DNA of 13,068 nt, taken from contig SVQJ01000030.1 of the NCBI GenBank assembly GCA_015065395.1, positions 1-13,068 of the forward strand. The letters run 5' to 3'. Shown here piece by piece: positions 1 through 7,124 of this stretch; the first letter of the stretch is position 1, and the number at the start of each line of letters is the position of its first letter. The notes below the pieces were generated by a model. It was not told the DNA's origin. It saw only the letters and a program-made list of their open reading frames with translations, and did not search any database. Source of the DNA: Oscillospiraceae bacterium (GTDB lineage: Bacteria > Bacillota > Clostridia > Oscillospirales > CAG-272). Position numbers and translations under genes: made by a program.

Positions 1-2310
1 CTCTCCGTTGATGGTGAGAGCGAGAACATCGCCGGAAAGAGTATAGGACATTACTATCTCTGAGTCGCCGTAGCTGACGATGATATCACTGCCGTTTAAG
101 TACCAAGACATCCCCAAATTCTCGGTATTATCGCCGAGAATACAGGAGCCGTCGGAGAAAAAGGTTATGTACGAGCCAAACTCGTCATCAGCCTCCCATG
201 ATCCCCAAAGCGCGCTTTCATCAGAAACAGCTTCAGCGTCAGTTTCATCGCCATAGTCGAAATCGAAATCGTAGTCGTAGTCGTAGTCGTAATCGTCCTC
301 TTCAGTTACATCGCCGTAGTCGTAGTCATAATCATAGTCATAATCATAATCATAATCATAATCATAATCATAATCATAATCATAATCGTAGTCATAATCA
401 TAATCGTAGTCATAAGAAGGACGCTCAACTACAGACTCGCCGTAGCCGCCGAGATCGATGCCCATTTCGTCAAGAACATCCGCAAGATCTTCAGCTGCTG
501 CCATAAGCTCTTCAATATCGATACCTGCGTTCTCGAAGAGCTCCATGAAATTGTCCACCTTAAGAGTAATGGAATCCATACCCTCCATGGTCACGGTAAC
601 CTTAGGGATCTTAACGGACGTGGGCTTTTCGGTCTTACCACCGATGGAAAGGCTGAACATTTCAGCGCCGCCCATACCTGCGGAAAGCTTCAGAGAGCTC
701 TCCTTATCGGTGAATTTAGTCTCGATAGCAATGCTGAATCCTTCAACATCGGCAGATATCTTACCGCTGAAGGTCTCAAAATTAAACTTTTCAAATTCAA
801 GATTGAAAACAGTCTCTCCTTTTGCCTGGATTGCCATTTTTCCGGTGAAGGCACCCTTCTTTTCTGTACCCTTACCGCCGATGGAGAAGAGGGTTTCCTT
901 ATCCATGGAAACGCTGAGCTCATAGCCTGCGTTGCCCTTGCTTACAGCCTTACCGACAAAGATATGGGTCTTTGTTATTGATCTGTTTTCTTCGGTGTAC
1001 TCAGCGGTAGTCTTGTCAAAGGTTGTACTGTATGATACAGAATCAGCTCCGATCTCGAGAGCGGTGATGCTGGCATCCTTATCCGTATAAAGAATGACAG
1101 AAACAGCAGTCTCTGTATCAAGCTCTGCGCTGTTGAGCGAAGCCTTTGCTTCGTTTAGGCTGGACTTCAGCCCGCTCATGAGCTCATTCCAGGAGCTCTT
1201 GAACTGAGACTCGGAAACGAGACCCATCTCAGAAGGCTCCATACCGAGCTTCTTCATAAGCTTAACGGCATCGCCGTAGAGATCAAGAACATAGTTTTTG
1301 ATCTCCTTATCATTTACGAATTCTTCTGCAACAGCCAAAGCCATCTCTGCGGCTGTTTTTGCGGAAATGTCAAGGCTGTACTTAGTGAGACCCTTCTGGG
1401 TAACGCCCTGAACGGTGAGAGATGCATTCTTATCTCTTTCAAGACCGCTGCAAGCGTCAATGGCAACGCCGATATATCTGCTCAGAAGATCTGCTATAAA
1501 GTCCTCATCGGGAAGAATATCTATAACGTCCTCAAAGAGTTCAGCATAGTCCATATCCAGAGAGGAGATGACGTCCATAACACCCATATTCAGGAACTGG
1601 GAAAGATCAAGCTCCACAGTCTCCTCGAAAAGCTCGGGAGAGGATATGTAGATCATATAATTCGCAGTATCAACAACGGCATTGGCGGAAACGATAACCT
1701 CCTTGCCTGTTACCAGAGCAAGATCCACATCGAATTTTCCGAGAAGACCGCCGTCGGTGTTGATGGAATAACGTATGCCGAGATTGGAAGGGAGATCATA
1801 TCCGATAAGATCGATAAGATCCTCGCTGATATCGATAGCGATCTCACCGCTGGCAGCATTGGATTCGGTCAACACATCGGTAATGCTGCCGATAGCACCG
1901 CTGACACTGTCGGAAAGCTTATCAACATTCTTCTCTACCTCATACTCAAGCTGGCTTTCGGGTGAGCCGAAGGTCTTTACCCAAAAATGGGAGATCTGCT
2001 CCCAGAAAATGAGGAGAGCCGCGCCGATAACGACGCAAACGGAAAGAACAACTGCGAGGATGGTGATGAGCTTTTTCTTGCTCTTCTTTTCCTTGGGCTC
2101 CTCAGCAGGTGTAAAATAGATCTCTCCCGCATCGTTCTGCACAGGAGCAGAATATGCCTCGGGCGCAGGTGCATCCGTGCAAACAGTTTTTTCTGTATCT
2201 GTAACCTGTGCTGCAGGAGTGCTGTCCGCCTGAGGAGCTACGGGAGAACCGCAGGATGCACAGAATTTTGTGCCCTGCTCGTTTTCATAACCGCAATTAG
2301 GACAAAACAT
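1..2310 (-). CDS. Zinc-ribbon single-pass membrane protein with (Tyr-Asp)n tract, 3' end outside window
   Basis: The frame is open from ATG at 2310 to the window edge (770 codons, no stop). The start is supported by GGAGGT (2316-2321), with six bases between GGAGG and ATG. Seen in the protein: an N-terminal zinc ribbon (Cys3, Cys6, Cys17, Cys20), a Pro/Ala-rich linker, a Lys-rich stretch at 73-80 and one hydrophobic helix at about 81-103. A long presumably extracytoplasmic region follows, containing SSPELFEET and LPDEDF. A motif with AGIDIEE and MGIDLGG lies at 587-621, then 16 Tyr-Asp dipeptides (633-664), a shorter Asp-Tyr/Phe run (673-686), and from 701 a lipocalin-like domain starting LWGSW. 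It is a paralogue of the genes at 2647-5442 and 5538-7118. By comparison with the first of these, only some 8-15 residues should be missing at the C-terminus. The architecture recalls TcaA/YvbJ-type envelope proteins. Function is unknown; sensing or cell-wall interaction is inference only. Confidence 0.88.
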   Translation of the reverse strand, partial: MFCPNCGYENEQGTKFCASCGSPVAPQADSTPAAQVTDTEKTVCTDAPAPEAYSAPVQNDAGEIYFTPAEEPKEKKSKKKLITILAVVLSVCVVIGAALLIFWEQISHFWVKTFGSPESQLEYEVEKNVDKLSDSVSGAIGSITDVLTESNAASGEIAIDISEDLIDLIGYDLPSNLGIRYSINTDGGLLGKFDVDLALVTGKEVIVSANAVVDTANYMIYISSPELFEETVELDLSQFLNMGVMDVISSLDMDYAELFEDVIDILPDEDFIADLLSRYIGVAIDACSGLERDKNASLTVQGVTQKGLTKYSLDISAKTAAEMALAVAEEFVNDKEIKNYVLDLYGDAVKLMKKLGMEPSEMGLVSESQFKSSWNELMSGLKSSLNEAKASLNSAELDTETAVSVILYTDKDASITALEIGADSVSYSTTFDKTTAEYTEENRSITKTHIFVGKAVSKGNAGYELSVSMDKETLFSIGGKGTEKKGAFTGKMAIQAKGETVFNLEFEKFNFETFSGKISADVEGFSIAIETKFTDKESSLKLSAGMGGAEMFSLSIGGKTEKPTSVKIPKVTVTMEGMDSITLKVDNFMELFENAGIDIEELMAAAEDLADVLDEMGIDLGGYGESVVERPSYDYDYDYDYDYDYDYDYDYDYDYDYDYDYDYDYGDVTEEDDYDYDYDYDFDFDYGDETDAEAVSDESALWGSWEADDEFGSYITFFSDGSCILGDNTENLGMSWYLNGSDIIVSYGDSEIVMSYTLSGDVLALTINGE
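253..414. repeat. Hexanucleotide tandem repeat encoding (Tyr-Asp)16, plus short second block
   Basis: Read on the minus strand, 319-414 is 16 consecutive TAT/TAC-GAT/GAC units, so each 6-base unit encodes Tyr-Asp. Most units are the exact TATGAT; a few carry silent TAC or GAC changes. After an interruption (residues 665-672, including Gly-Asp-Val-Thr), 253-294 encodes a shorter Asp-Tyr run in which two Tyr have become Phe. The unit length is a multiple of three, so gain or loss of units by slippage would preserve the frame. On the plus strand the same tract reads as His-Asn and Arg-Ser runs, which are not genes. Confidence 0.95.
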
Positions 2311-2340
2311 GGTTTACCTCCAAAAATATTGATTCATGAT

Positions 2341-2369
2341 ATTTTAGCAAAAAAATCTGAGAAAATCAA
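2341..2369 (-). promoter_or_regulatory. Sigma-A-type promoter of the (Tyr-Asp)n membrane protein gene
   Basis: On the minus strand, TTGATT (2364-2369) and TAAAAT (2341-2346) are separated by exactly 17 bases, a near-consensus vegetative promoter. Initiation is expected near 2335, giving a leader of about 25 nt ending in the GGAGGT ribosome binding site. It implies that this gene is transcribed independently of its upstream paralogue. Confidence 0.7.
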
Positions 2370-2532
2370 GAGTTTAGCGTATATTTGTAGAAATAGCAAG
2401 TATATATCCCCTGTTTTTTTCCTATTTTTTGCCGCATTGGAAATATATGCACAAAACAGACGTAATATATCGCAAAAGCAGCCTCGTCAAACAACGGTTT
2501 TACAGACTGTTTCAAACGAAAATTTTATGGGC

Positions 2533-2556
2533 AAAAAGGTCGGTCTGCGCCTTTTT
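2533..2556 (-). terminator. Weak terminator-like hairpin (A-tract/T-tract)
   Basis: AAAAAGG (2533-2539) and CCTTTTT (2550-2556) form a 7-bp stem with a 10-base loop, so a T-run closes the stem on either strand. An overlapping 8-bp stem with one G-T wobble (2540-2547 with 2559-2566, TCGGTCTG/CAGGCCGA) competes with it. It could act as a backup terminator for the gene ending at 2647. It is short and A-T rich, so the call is weak. Confidence 0.3.
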
Positions 2557-2599
2557 CGACAGGCCGATGCAGCTTGCCGATATTTTATCCACAAGCATT

Positions 2600-2626
2600 G
2601 GAACCCCGACTTGCCGTCGGGGTTCC
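2600..2626 (-). terminator. Strong 11-bp hairpin after the octad-repeat gene
   Basis: GGAACCCCGAC (2600-2610) and GTCGGGGTTCC (2616-2626) are perfect inverted repeats with a 5-base loop. The hairpin starts 20 bases beyond the stop codon at 2647. There is no T-tract on either strand, so it is not a canonical intrinsic terminator. It may terminate or pause transcription, or stabilise the 3' end of the mRNA. The hairpin itself is certain; its role is inferred from position. Confidence 0.55.
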
Positions 2627-2646
2627 GCAGTATCAAGAGCTTTATT

Positions 2647-5442
2647 TTATTTCTGCTTTACAAACAACATGACCTCATCGTATATCTCAAGGGTCAGCTC
2701 GTCGCCGGAGAGCTCGAATTCAAATGCCAGATCAATACCGTACATGTTGATCACCAGCTCATCTTCCGAAACATACCAATAGCAGTCCTCTTCCGATTCT
2801 TCATCAATGAGGGCACCTGTTCCGTCTGCCCGAAGCTCCATTGCAATGCTCTCATCATAACTGTCCTGCCAATAGCCTACAAGGGCATCGTCGATCTCTT
2901 CCCCGTCTGCAGGCTCATCAGACTTTTCAGCTCGGTAAAGCACTATCTCTTCATCGTAGGAATAGAGATAAAGATCGCCTCGCCAAATCTCATAATCTAT
3001 TTCATGAATCTCGTCTTCATAAAACAAGAATATCGTATATCCGTCCGCAGCATAATCATAGTGCATTCCAAAGCGTCCGTCAGTCTCGGCAAATATACAT
3101 TCGCCGTCCTTAGAAAACTCGAAGCTTATATCGTAATCCTCGTTTTCCCAATAGCCAAAGAGCTCTTCGTCATAGCCCTCAAAATCATCGGGAAGCGGTG
3201 CAGAAGAGCCGCCAATGTCAATACCAAGCTCCTCCAGAGCGGCAACGATCTCATCAACATCGATGCCTGCATCTCTGAGAAGCTCCTCAAAGCTTTCTGC
3301 TTTAAGCTCTATATCACCTATCTCAAGAATACCCACAAGATCACTGGGAATCTTTACCTTTTTTACCTTTTCCGTCTGCAGATCTGAGCACAGGGTCAGG
3401 AGATGCTGATCATCATAGCTTACGGAAAGCTCGTATCCCATCTCATCGTCCTTTGAAACGCTCTCCACAGACAGACAAATTTCGCCTATCTCATACTCGA
3501 TCCTGCCGGTTCCCTCTGCAAGATCGTATTCCTCAAGCTTGAAGGTTGCAAAGGTCTTTCCCTCCACCTCAATGATGATCTCTCCTGTGAAGGCTTCATC
3601 CTTTATATCGCCCTCACCGCCTGCGAAGTAAAAATTCTCTCCGTCAACACTTATACTGAATTCATACGCCGCGCGGTCCTTATTCACTGCTTCTCCGAAG
3701 AAGATCCGAATTTTCTGTTCAGATCTCTCATCCTCATCTTCGGGATCCTCGCCGGTATCAGCGAATAGTTCAACTGCTCTGAATATATCGTCCTTATCAA
3801 CGTAAACGCTGATCTCGGCTATGGTATTCTTGCTAATGCCCTCAGCCTCAGCTCCTGCGGCAAACTCCGCAAAGCTTTCGGAAAGCTCATACAGAGCACC
3901 GTCCAGGATCTCGCCGATCTCATCAGGGTCGTAAAGTTTGTCCACGGAAGCACCGGATATCTCTGCGAGAAGGTAGAATCCCGCATACGCCTCCTCTACA
4001 TAGCCCCAAAGCTCTTCATCTTCCGTAAATTCCTCTACGACCGCACAAAGAGCATCAAACAGGCTCTTTTCCGTGATATTGAAATTATATGCGATAAGAT
4101 CCTTGCTTTTAACACTCAAGACCTCAAGCGACACGTCCTCTTTCCAAGTGATATCTGCAAAGATCTTTGCCAAAAGCCCGAGATATTTCTTACAAAGGTC
4201 CTCTGCAAAGTCCTCGTCAGGCATCAAAAGCTCCATAGCAGCCAAATACTCCTCATCGTTGAGAAGCTCCATGGCCTCTTCCATCAGACCTGTGGGGATA
4301 AGATCCTCAAAGGAGATATAGATCGTCTCATCGAAAAGCTCGGGGACGGAAACATACAAGCAAAGCTCCTCGGTATCAAGAATGATCTCTGCAGAGATCA
4401 CCGTATCCTTCTCGCTCACAAGGCAGAGCTCCAGAAGAGCAAGCCCCGAACTCTTATCGTAATTGAAATCGTATGTAAGAGAAAGATCGGAGGGAAGATC
4501 AACTCCCAGAATATCGTTAATATCCTCGCCAAGCTCTATCCCCAGCTCACCGCTGAACGCTCCCGTTTTTGTGAAAATATTGCCGATTCTGTCAAAAAGA
4601 CTTGAGTAAGGCTCCAAAAACATGGAAAAATTCTTGTTAAAGAGCTCATTGAATCTCTTTTCGGAGGGAGCAAGAGCGCTTTCCTCCTTTAGCTCAACCT
4701 TCTCGGAATCTGTTTTATCGTCTTTTTCATCCTTAGAGAATATCTTGTCTCTGAAAATGAAGAGAACAGCCCCTGCCGCCAAAAGAACTGCAAGGATGAC
4801 AGAAAGAATAATGATAAGCTTCTTCCTACTCTTCTTGGGCTTTTCTTCAACCGCCTCGGGAGCTGCCTCCTCTGATACCTCAGGTGCTTCGTCTGCAACT
4901 GCCGGAGGTGCTTCTTCCATAGCCGCGGCGACCTCTTCCGCCGTAACTACAGCTTCTTCTTCTACAGCCTCAGCTGCTTCTTCTGCTGCAACCTCGGCTG
5001 CCTCTTCTTTTGCAGCCTCGGCTTCTTCTTCTTCTGCAGCCTCAGCCGCTTCTTCTTCTGCAGCCTCAGCCGCTTCTTCTTCTGCAACCTCGGCCGCTTC
5101 TTCTTCTGCAACCTCAGCCGCTTCTTCTTCTGCAGCCTCAGCCGCTTCTTCTGCTGCAACCTCGGCCGCTTCTTCTTCTGCAACCTCAGCCGCTTCTTCT
5201 TCTGCAGCCTCAGCCGCTTCTTCTTCTGCAGCCTCAGCCGCTTCCTCTTCTGCAGCCTCAACTGCTTCTTCTTCCATAGCCTCAGTTGCTTCTTCTGCTA
5301 CAGTCTCCACTACCTCTTCTTCAACCGCTTCTTCGGGGGTAGTAGTTTTAATTTCTTCTTCGGGAACAGCGAGAGAGCTTCCGCAGCAAACGCAAAACTT
5401 TGCGCCCTGCTTATTTTCGCCGCCGCAAACCGGACACATCAT
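2647..5442 (-). CDS. Zinc-ribbon single-pass membrane protein with Glu/Ala octad repeats
   Basis: This 931-residue protein starts at the first of two adjacent ATGs (5442), six bases after GGAGG; the second ATG is also possible. Domains seen: zinc ribbon (Cys3, Cys6, Cys17, Cys20); a very acidic linker of Glu/Ala octads at 40-175; Pro/Glu-rich spacer; Lys/Arg cluster at 203-208; transmembrane helix at about 209-230. Then comes a long presumed extracytoplasmic region with DLPSDL, SVPELFDET and MPDEDF, and a motif with AGIDVDE and LGIDIGG (717-745). Two tandem lipocalin-like domains follow, beginning LFGYW (about 760-840) and LVGYW (about 853-931). These resemble the small GxW...DG...L domains common in Clostridia surface proteins. 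By the positive-inside rule the octads lie in the cytoplasm. It is a paralogue of its neighbours on both sides. Unlike the 1-2310 protein it has two lipocalin-like copies and no Tyr-Asp tract. Function is unknown. Confidence 0.92.
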   Translation of the reverse strand: MMCPVCGGENKQGAKFCVCCGSSLAVPEEEIKTTTPEEAVEEEVVETVAEEATEAMEEEAVEAAEEEAAEAAEEEAAEAAEEEAAEVAEEEAAEVAAEEAAEAAEEEAAEVAEEEAAEVAEEEAAEAAEEEAAEAAEEEEAEAAKEEAAEVAAEEAAEAVEEEAVVTAEEVAAAMEEAPPAVADEAPEVSEEAAPEAVEEKPKKSRKKLIIILSVILAVLLAAGAVLFIFRDKIFSKDEKDDKTDSEKVELKEESALAPSEKRFNELFNKNFSMFLEPYSSLFDRIGNIFTKTGAFSGELGIELGEDINDILGVDLPSDLSLTYDFNYDKSSGLALLELCLVSEKDTVISAEIILDTEELCLYVSVPELFDETIYISFEDLIPTGLMEEAMELLNDEEYLAAMELLMPDEDFAEDLCKKYLGLLAKIFADITWKEDVSLEVLSVKSKDLIAYNFNITEKSLFDALCAVVEEFTEDEELWGYVEEAYAGFYLLAEISGASVDKLYDPDEIGEILDGALYELSESFAEFAAGAEAEGISKNTIAEISVYVDKDDIFRAVELFADTGEDPEDEDERSEQKIRIFFGEAVNKDRAAYEFSISVDGENFYFAGGEGDIKDEAFTGEIIIEVEGKTFATFKLEEYDLAEGTGRIEYEIGEICLSVESVSKDDEMGYELSVSYDDQHLLTLCSDLQTEKVKKVKIPSDLVGILEIGDIELKAESFEELLRDAGIDVDEIVAALEELGIDIGGSSAPLPDDFEGYDEELFGYWENEDYDISFEFSKDGECIFAETDGRFGMHYDYAADGYTIFLFYEDEIHEIDYEIWRGDLYLYSYDEEIVLYRAEKSDEPADGEEIDDALVGYWQDSYDESIAMELRADGTGALIDEESEEDCYWYVSEDELVINMYGIDLAFEFELSGDELTLEIYDEVMLFVKQK
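4918..5325. repeat. 24-bp tandem repeat encoding Glu/Ala octapeptides
   Basis: Residues 40-175 of the minus-strand protein divide without gaps into 17 octads. The middle ones (56-159) are close copies of A-E-E-E-A-A-E-A/V; the outer ones are degenerate (for example VEEEVVET and AEEVAAAM). The DNA unit is 24 bases, built around GCCTCAGCCGCTTCTTCTTC on the plus strand, with scattered single-base differences. Because the unit is a multiple of three and lacks stops, shadow frames on both strands stay open across it and encode Arg/Leu/Lys- or Ser/Ala-rich strings that should be ignored. Confidence 0.95.
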
Positions 5443-5482
5443 AATATACCTCCTTGAAAATCAAAAATATATTTCTGTATTT

Positions 5483-5511
5483 ATTATACCATAATATTGC
5501 ACAAAATGAAA
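5483..5511 (-). promoter_or_regulatory. Extended -10 promoter of the octad-repeat gene
   Basis: In the 95-base gap upstream of the gene, the minus strand reads TGG followed by a perfect TATAAT (5483-5488), an extended -10. A weak -35 (TTTCAT, 5506-5511) lies 17 bases upstream. Initiation is expected near 5476, about 34 nt before the ATG. No terminator was found between the preceding stop (5538) and this promoter, so read-through from the upstream operon is also possible. Confidence 0.65.
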
Positions 5512-5537
5512 TGTCTCTTTGAAAAAAGTCCAACGGC

Positions 5538-7118
5538 TCACCCCATAAGGCTTGAAATATCATCGATCATCCGCGAAAGCTCATCCACATCAAAGCCCGC
5601 ATCCGAAAGGAGCTTTTTGATATCATCGCCGCCGATCTCCGAGATCCTTGAGAAAAGCAGGATAAAGCTCTTGCCCTTTCCAGGAATACTCACCTTCTCA
5701 GCACGGCAATTCTCCGCCTTCAGAACCGCGGAGCAAAGCTTATATCCGTAGACCTTGAAATTCAGCGAAACCTTTGCCTTTCCTCCTTCGGTTTTTCCAG
5801 AAAGGTTAAGCCCTATCTGCTTTGCAAGCTCAAAGCCTGCCTTTCCGTTCACGGGTCGGTCAAAATCGAAATCGGAAAGCTTGAAGGTGAAAAGCTTTTT
5901 GCCCTCGCTGCAGAAGGAGATATCTCCGTTATAAAGAGAATCCTTTTCCTTGCCCTCTCCCGAAAAAGTATAGCTGAAGTCCTTTCCCGAAAAAGTCAGC
6001 TCATAGGCCGCATCCGTTCCGTATTTGGCACGGGCACCGTAAAGTCTTGCACCGTCATTTCCATTTACCTCAAAGGCGCAAAGCTTGTAGTATGCATCGG
6101 TCCAAACGGATATCTCCGTTCCCTGCAAGGCATCGAGTATCAGGGAAGCCACGGGAGATGAGCTCATCGACCATATCCTCTCCAAAAACAGCTCTTCAAG
6201 CTCTGACGGCTTTTTTTCACCGTACTCCGCAAGCTCCTTGCAAAGGGATAAAATATACTCTGAAAATCTTTCATCCCTCTCCATTGCGCGGAGAAGCTCA
6301 TTCCGGAACGCCAAAATGCTGTCTTTATTGATAACGAGGCGTGTTTTCAAAAGTCCCCTCTGTAAAACGTCTCCCAAAGAAAGCTGTGCATCAGGATCAA
6401 GCACCAGATCTTCTCCAAGCACGTGGGCGGCAACGGTCATAGCCTTTGCAAGAAAATAGGAAAGATCTTCCCTGCTTGGAAGATTATCCGCAAGTAAAGC
6501 GCATAGCTCTGACCTGTCTGCTTTTTGGAAAAGCTCTGCCAAAGATGCTCCGGGGATCTTTATCCTGTAGCCTCCCTCCAAAAGCTCATCACATTCTGCG
6601 TAAAGAATGCCGTCCAGAAGATCTGCCGCCGCTGTCGCAGTTACAAAGGGAGCCTTTGAGCCTATGCTTGCCGAAAGGCATAGATACAGCTTGCCCTCGG
6701 AAAAGCTAAACGTATAATCAAAGCCGAATTCATCACAAAGGTCGTACCCCAGTATTTTCAGCACCGCTTTTGAAAGCTGTGCGGAAAGCTCACCCTTGAT
6801 GCTCCCGCCGTCTCGGATAAGGGATACAATGCTTTCATAGTATTTCTCCACAGTCTTCTCGCAAAAGGTGGCGGTGCTCTTCTTTATTATGTATTCCGGC
6901 ACATCTTCCTCTTTTTCTTCGGTCTCACCGCTCTCCTCGGCCTGTACACCGTCCGCAGGAGATGAAGCCTTCTTTTTTTCCTCCGAAGAGAAAAGATCTG
7001 CGATCGGACCTCTGAAAAAAAACAGCAAAGCCGCAACACAAAGGAGCGCCGCCCCTGAAATAATGATGAGAAATGCCGTTTTTTTATCTATCCTCTTTTT
7101 TTCTTTTTTTCCGTCCAT
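5538..7118 (-). CDS. Single-pass membrane protein, shortened paralogue without zinc ribbon
   Basis: This 526-residue protein begins with a Lys/Arg-rich segment, a transmembrane helix at about 15-36 and an acidic Ser/Glu linker to about 75. An extracytoplasmic region comparable to that of the two downstream genes follows, with GYDL near 124-127 and a KVSIPG segment where the paralogues have KVKIPS and SVKIPK. It ends with the shared motif containing AGFDVDE (499-526), then stops. Both the N-terminal zinc ribbon and the C-terminal lipocalin-like domain are absent. The frame is intact and the start has a good ribosome binding site (GGGGTGA, 7125-7131), so this looks like a functional shorter version rather than a broken gene. 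It starts 6 bases after the PHP gene stop, and that site overlaps the stop codon, which suggests translational coupling. Function is unknown. Confidence 0.88.
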   Translation of the reverse strand: MDGKKEKKRIDKKTAFLIIISGAALLCVAALLFFFRGPIADLFSSEEKKKASSPADGVQAEESGETEEKEEDVPEYIIKKSTATFCEKTVEKYYESIVSLIRDGGSIKGELSAQLSKAVLKILGYDLCDEFGFDYTFSFSEGKLYLCLSASIGSKAPFVTATAAADLLDGILYAECDELLEGGYRIKIPGASLAELFQKADRSELCALLADNLPSREDLSYFLAKAMTVAAHVLGEDLVLDPDAQLSLGDVLQRGLLKTRLVINKDSILAFRNELLRAMERDERFSEYILSLCKELAEYGEKKPSELEELFLERIWSMSSSPVASLILDALQGTEISVWTDAYYKLCAFEVNGNDGARLYGARAKYGTDAAYELTFSGKDFSYTFSGEGKEKDSLYNGDISFCSEGKKLFTFKLSDFDFDRPVNGKAGFELAKQIGLNLSGKTEGGKAKVSLNFKVYGYKLCSAVLKAENCRAEKVSIPGKGKSFILLFSRISEIGGDDIKKLLSDAGFDVDELSRMIDDISSLMG

Positions 7119-7124
7119 GCTTTT

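Larger units (their letters stand above)
2311..2646. other. Intergenic region between two paralogous membrane protein genes
   Basis: This 336-base A+T-rich gap separates the stop of the gene ending at 2647 from the start of the gene beginning at 2310, both on the minus strand. It holds the promoter of the downstream gene (2341-2369), a perfect 11-bp hairpin 20 bases after the upstream stop (2600-2626) and a weaker A/T-flanked hairpin (2533-2556). I see no supported gene in 2370-2530. A plus-strand frame crossing the region is open only because it runs antisense into both flanking genes. Confidence 0.8.

Noticed and set aside
253..414. CRISPR-like or satellite array
   Set aside because: The 6-base units are contiguous with no spacers and encode a continuous dipeptide repeat in an intact gene.
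198..506. Plus-strand frame with His-Asn and Arg-Ser runs, superficially metal-binding
   Set aside because: It is the antisense of the Tyr-Asp hexanucleotide tract in the minus-strand gene and has no ribosome binding site.
1987..3387. Plus-strand 466-codon open frame across the intergenic gap
   Set aside because: It is antisense to the 5' end of one membrane protein gene and the 3' end of another, has no ribosome binding site, and its translation has no recognisable domain. The minus-strand genes have clear motifs, promoters and starts.
4622..5494. Plus-strand Ser/Ala-rich 290-codon frame
   Set aside because: It is the reverse reading of the 24-bp repeat; a repeat unit that is a multiple of three without stops keeps shadow frames open on both strands.
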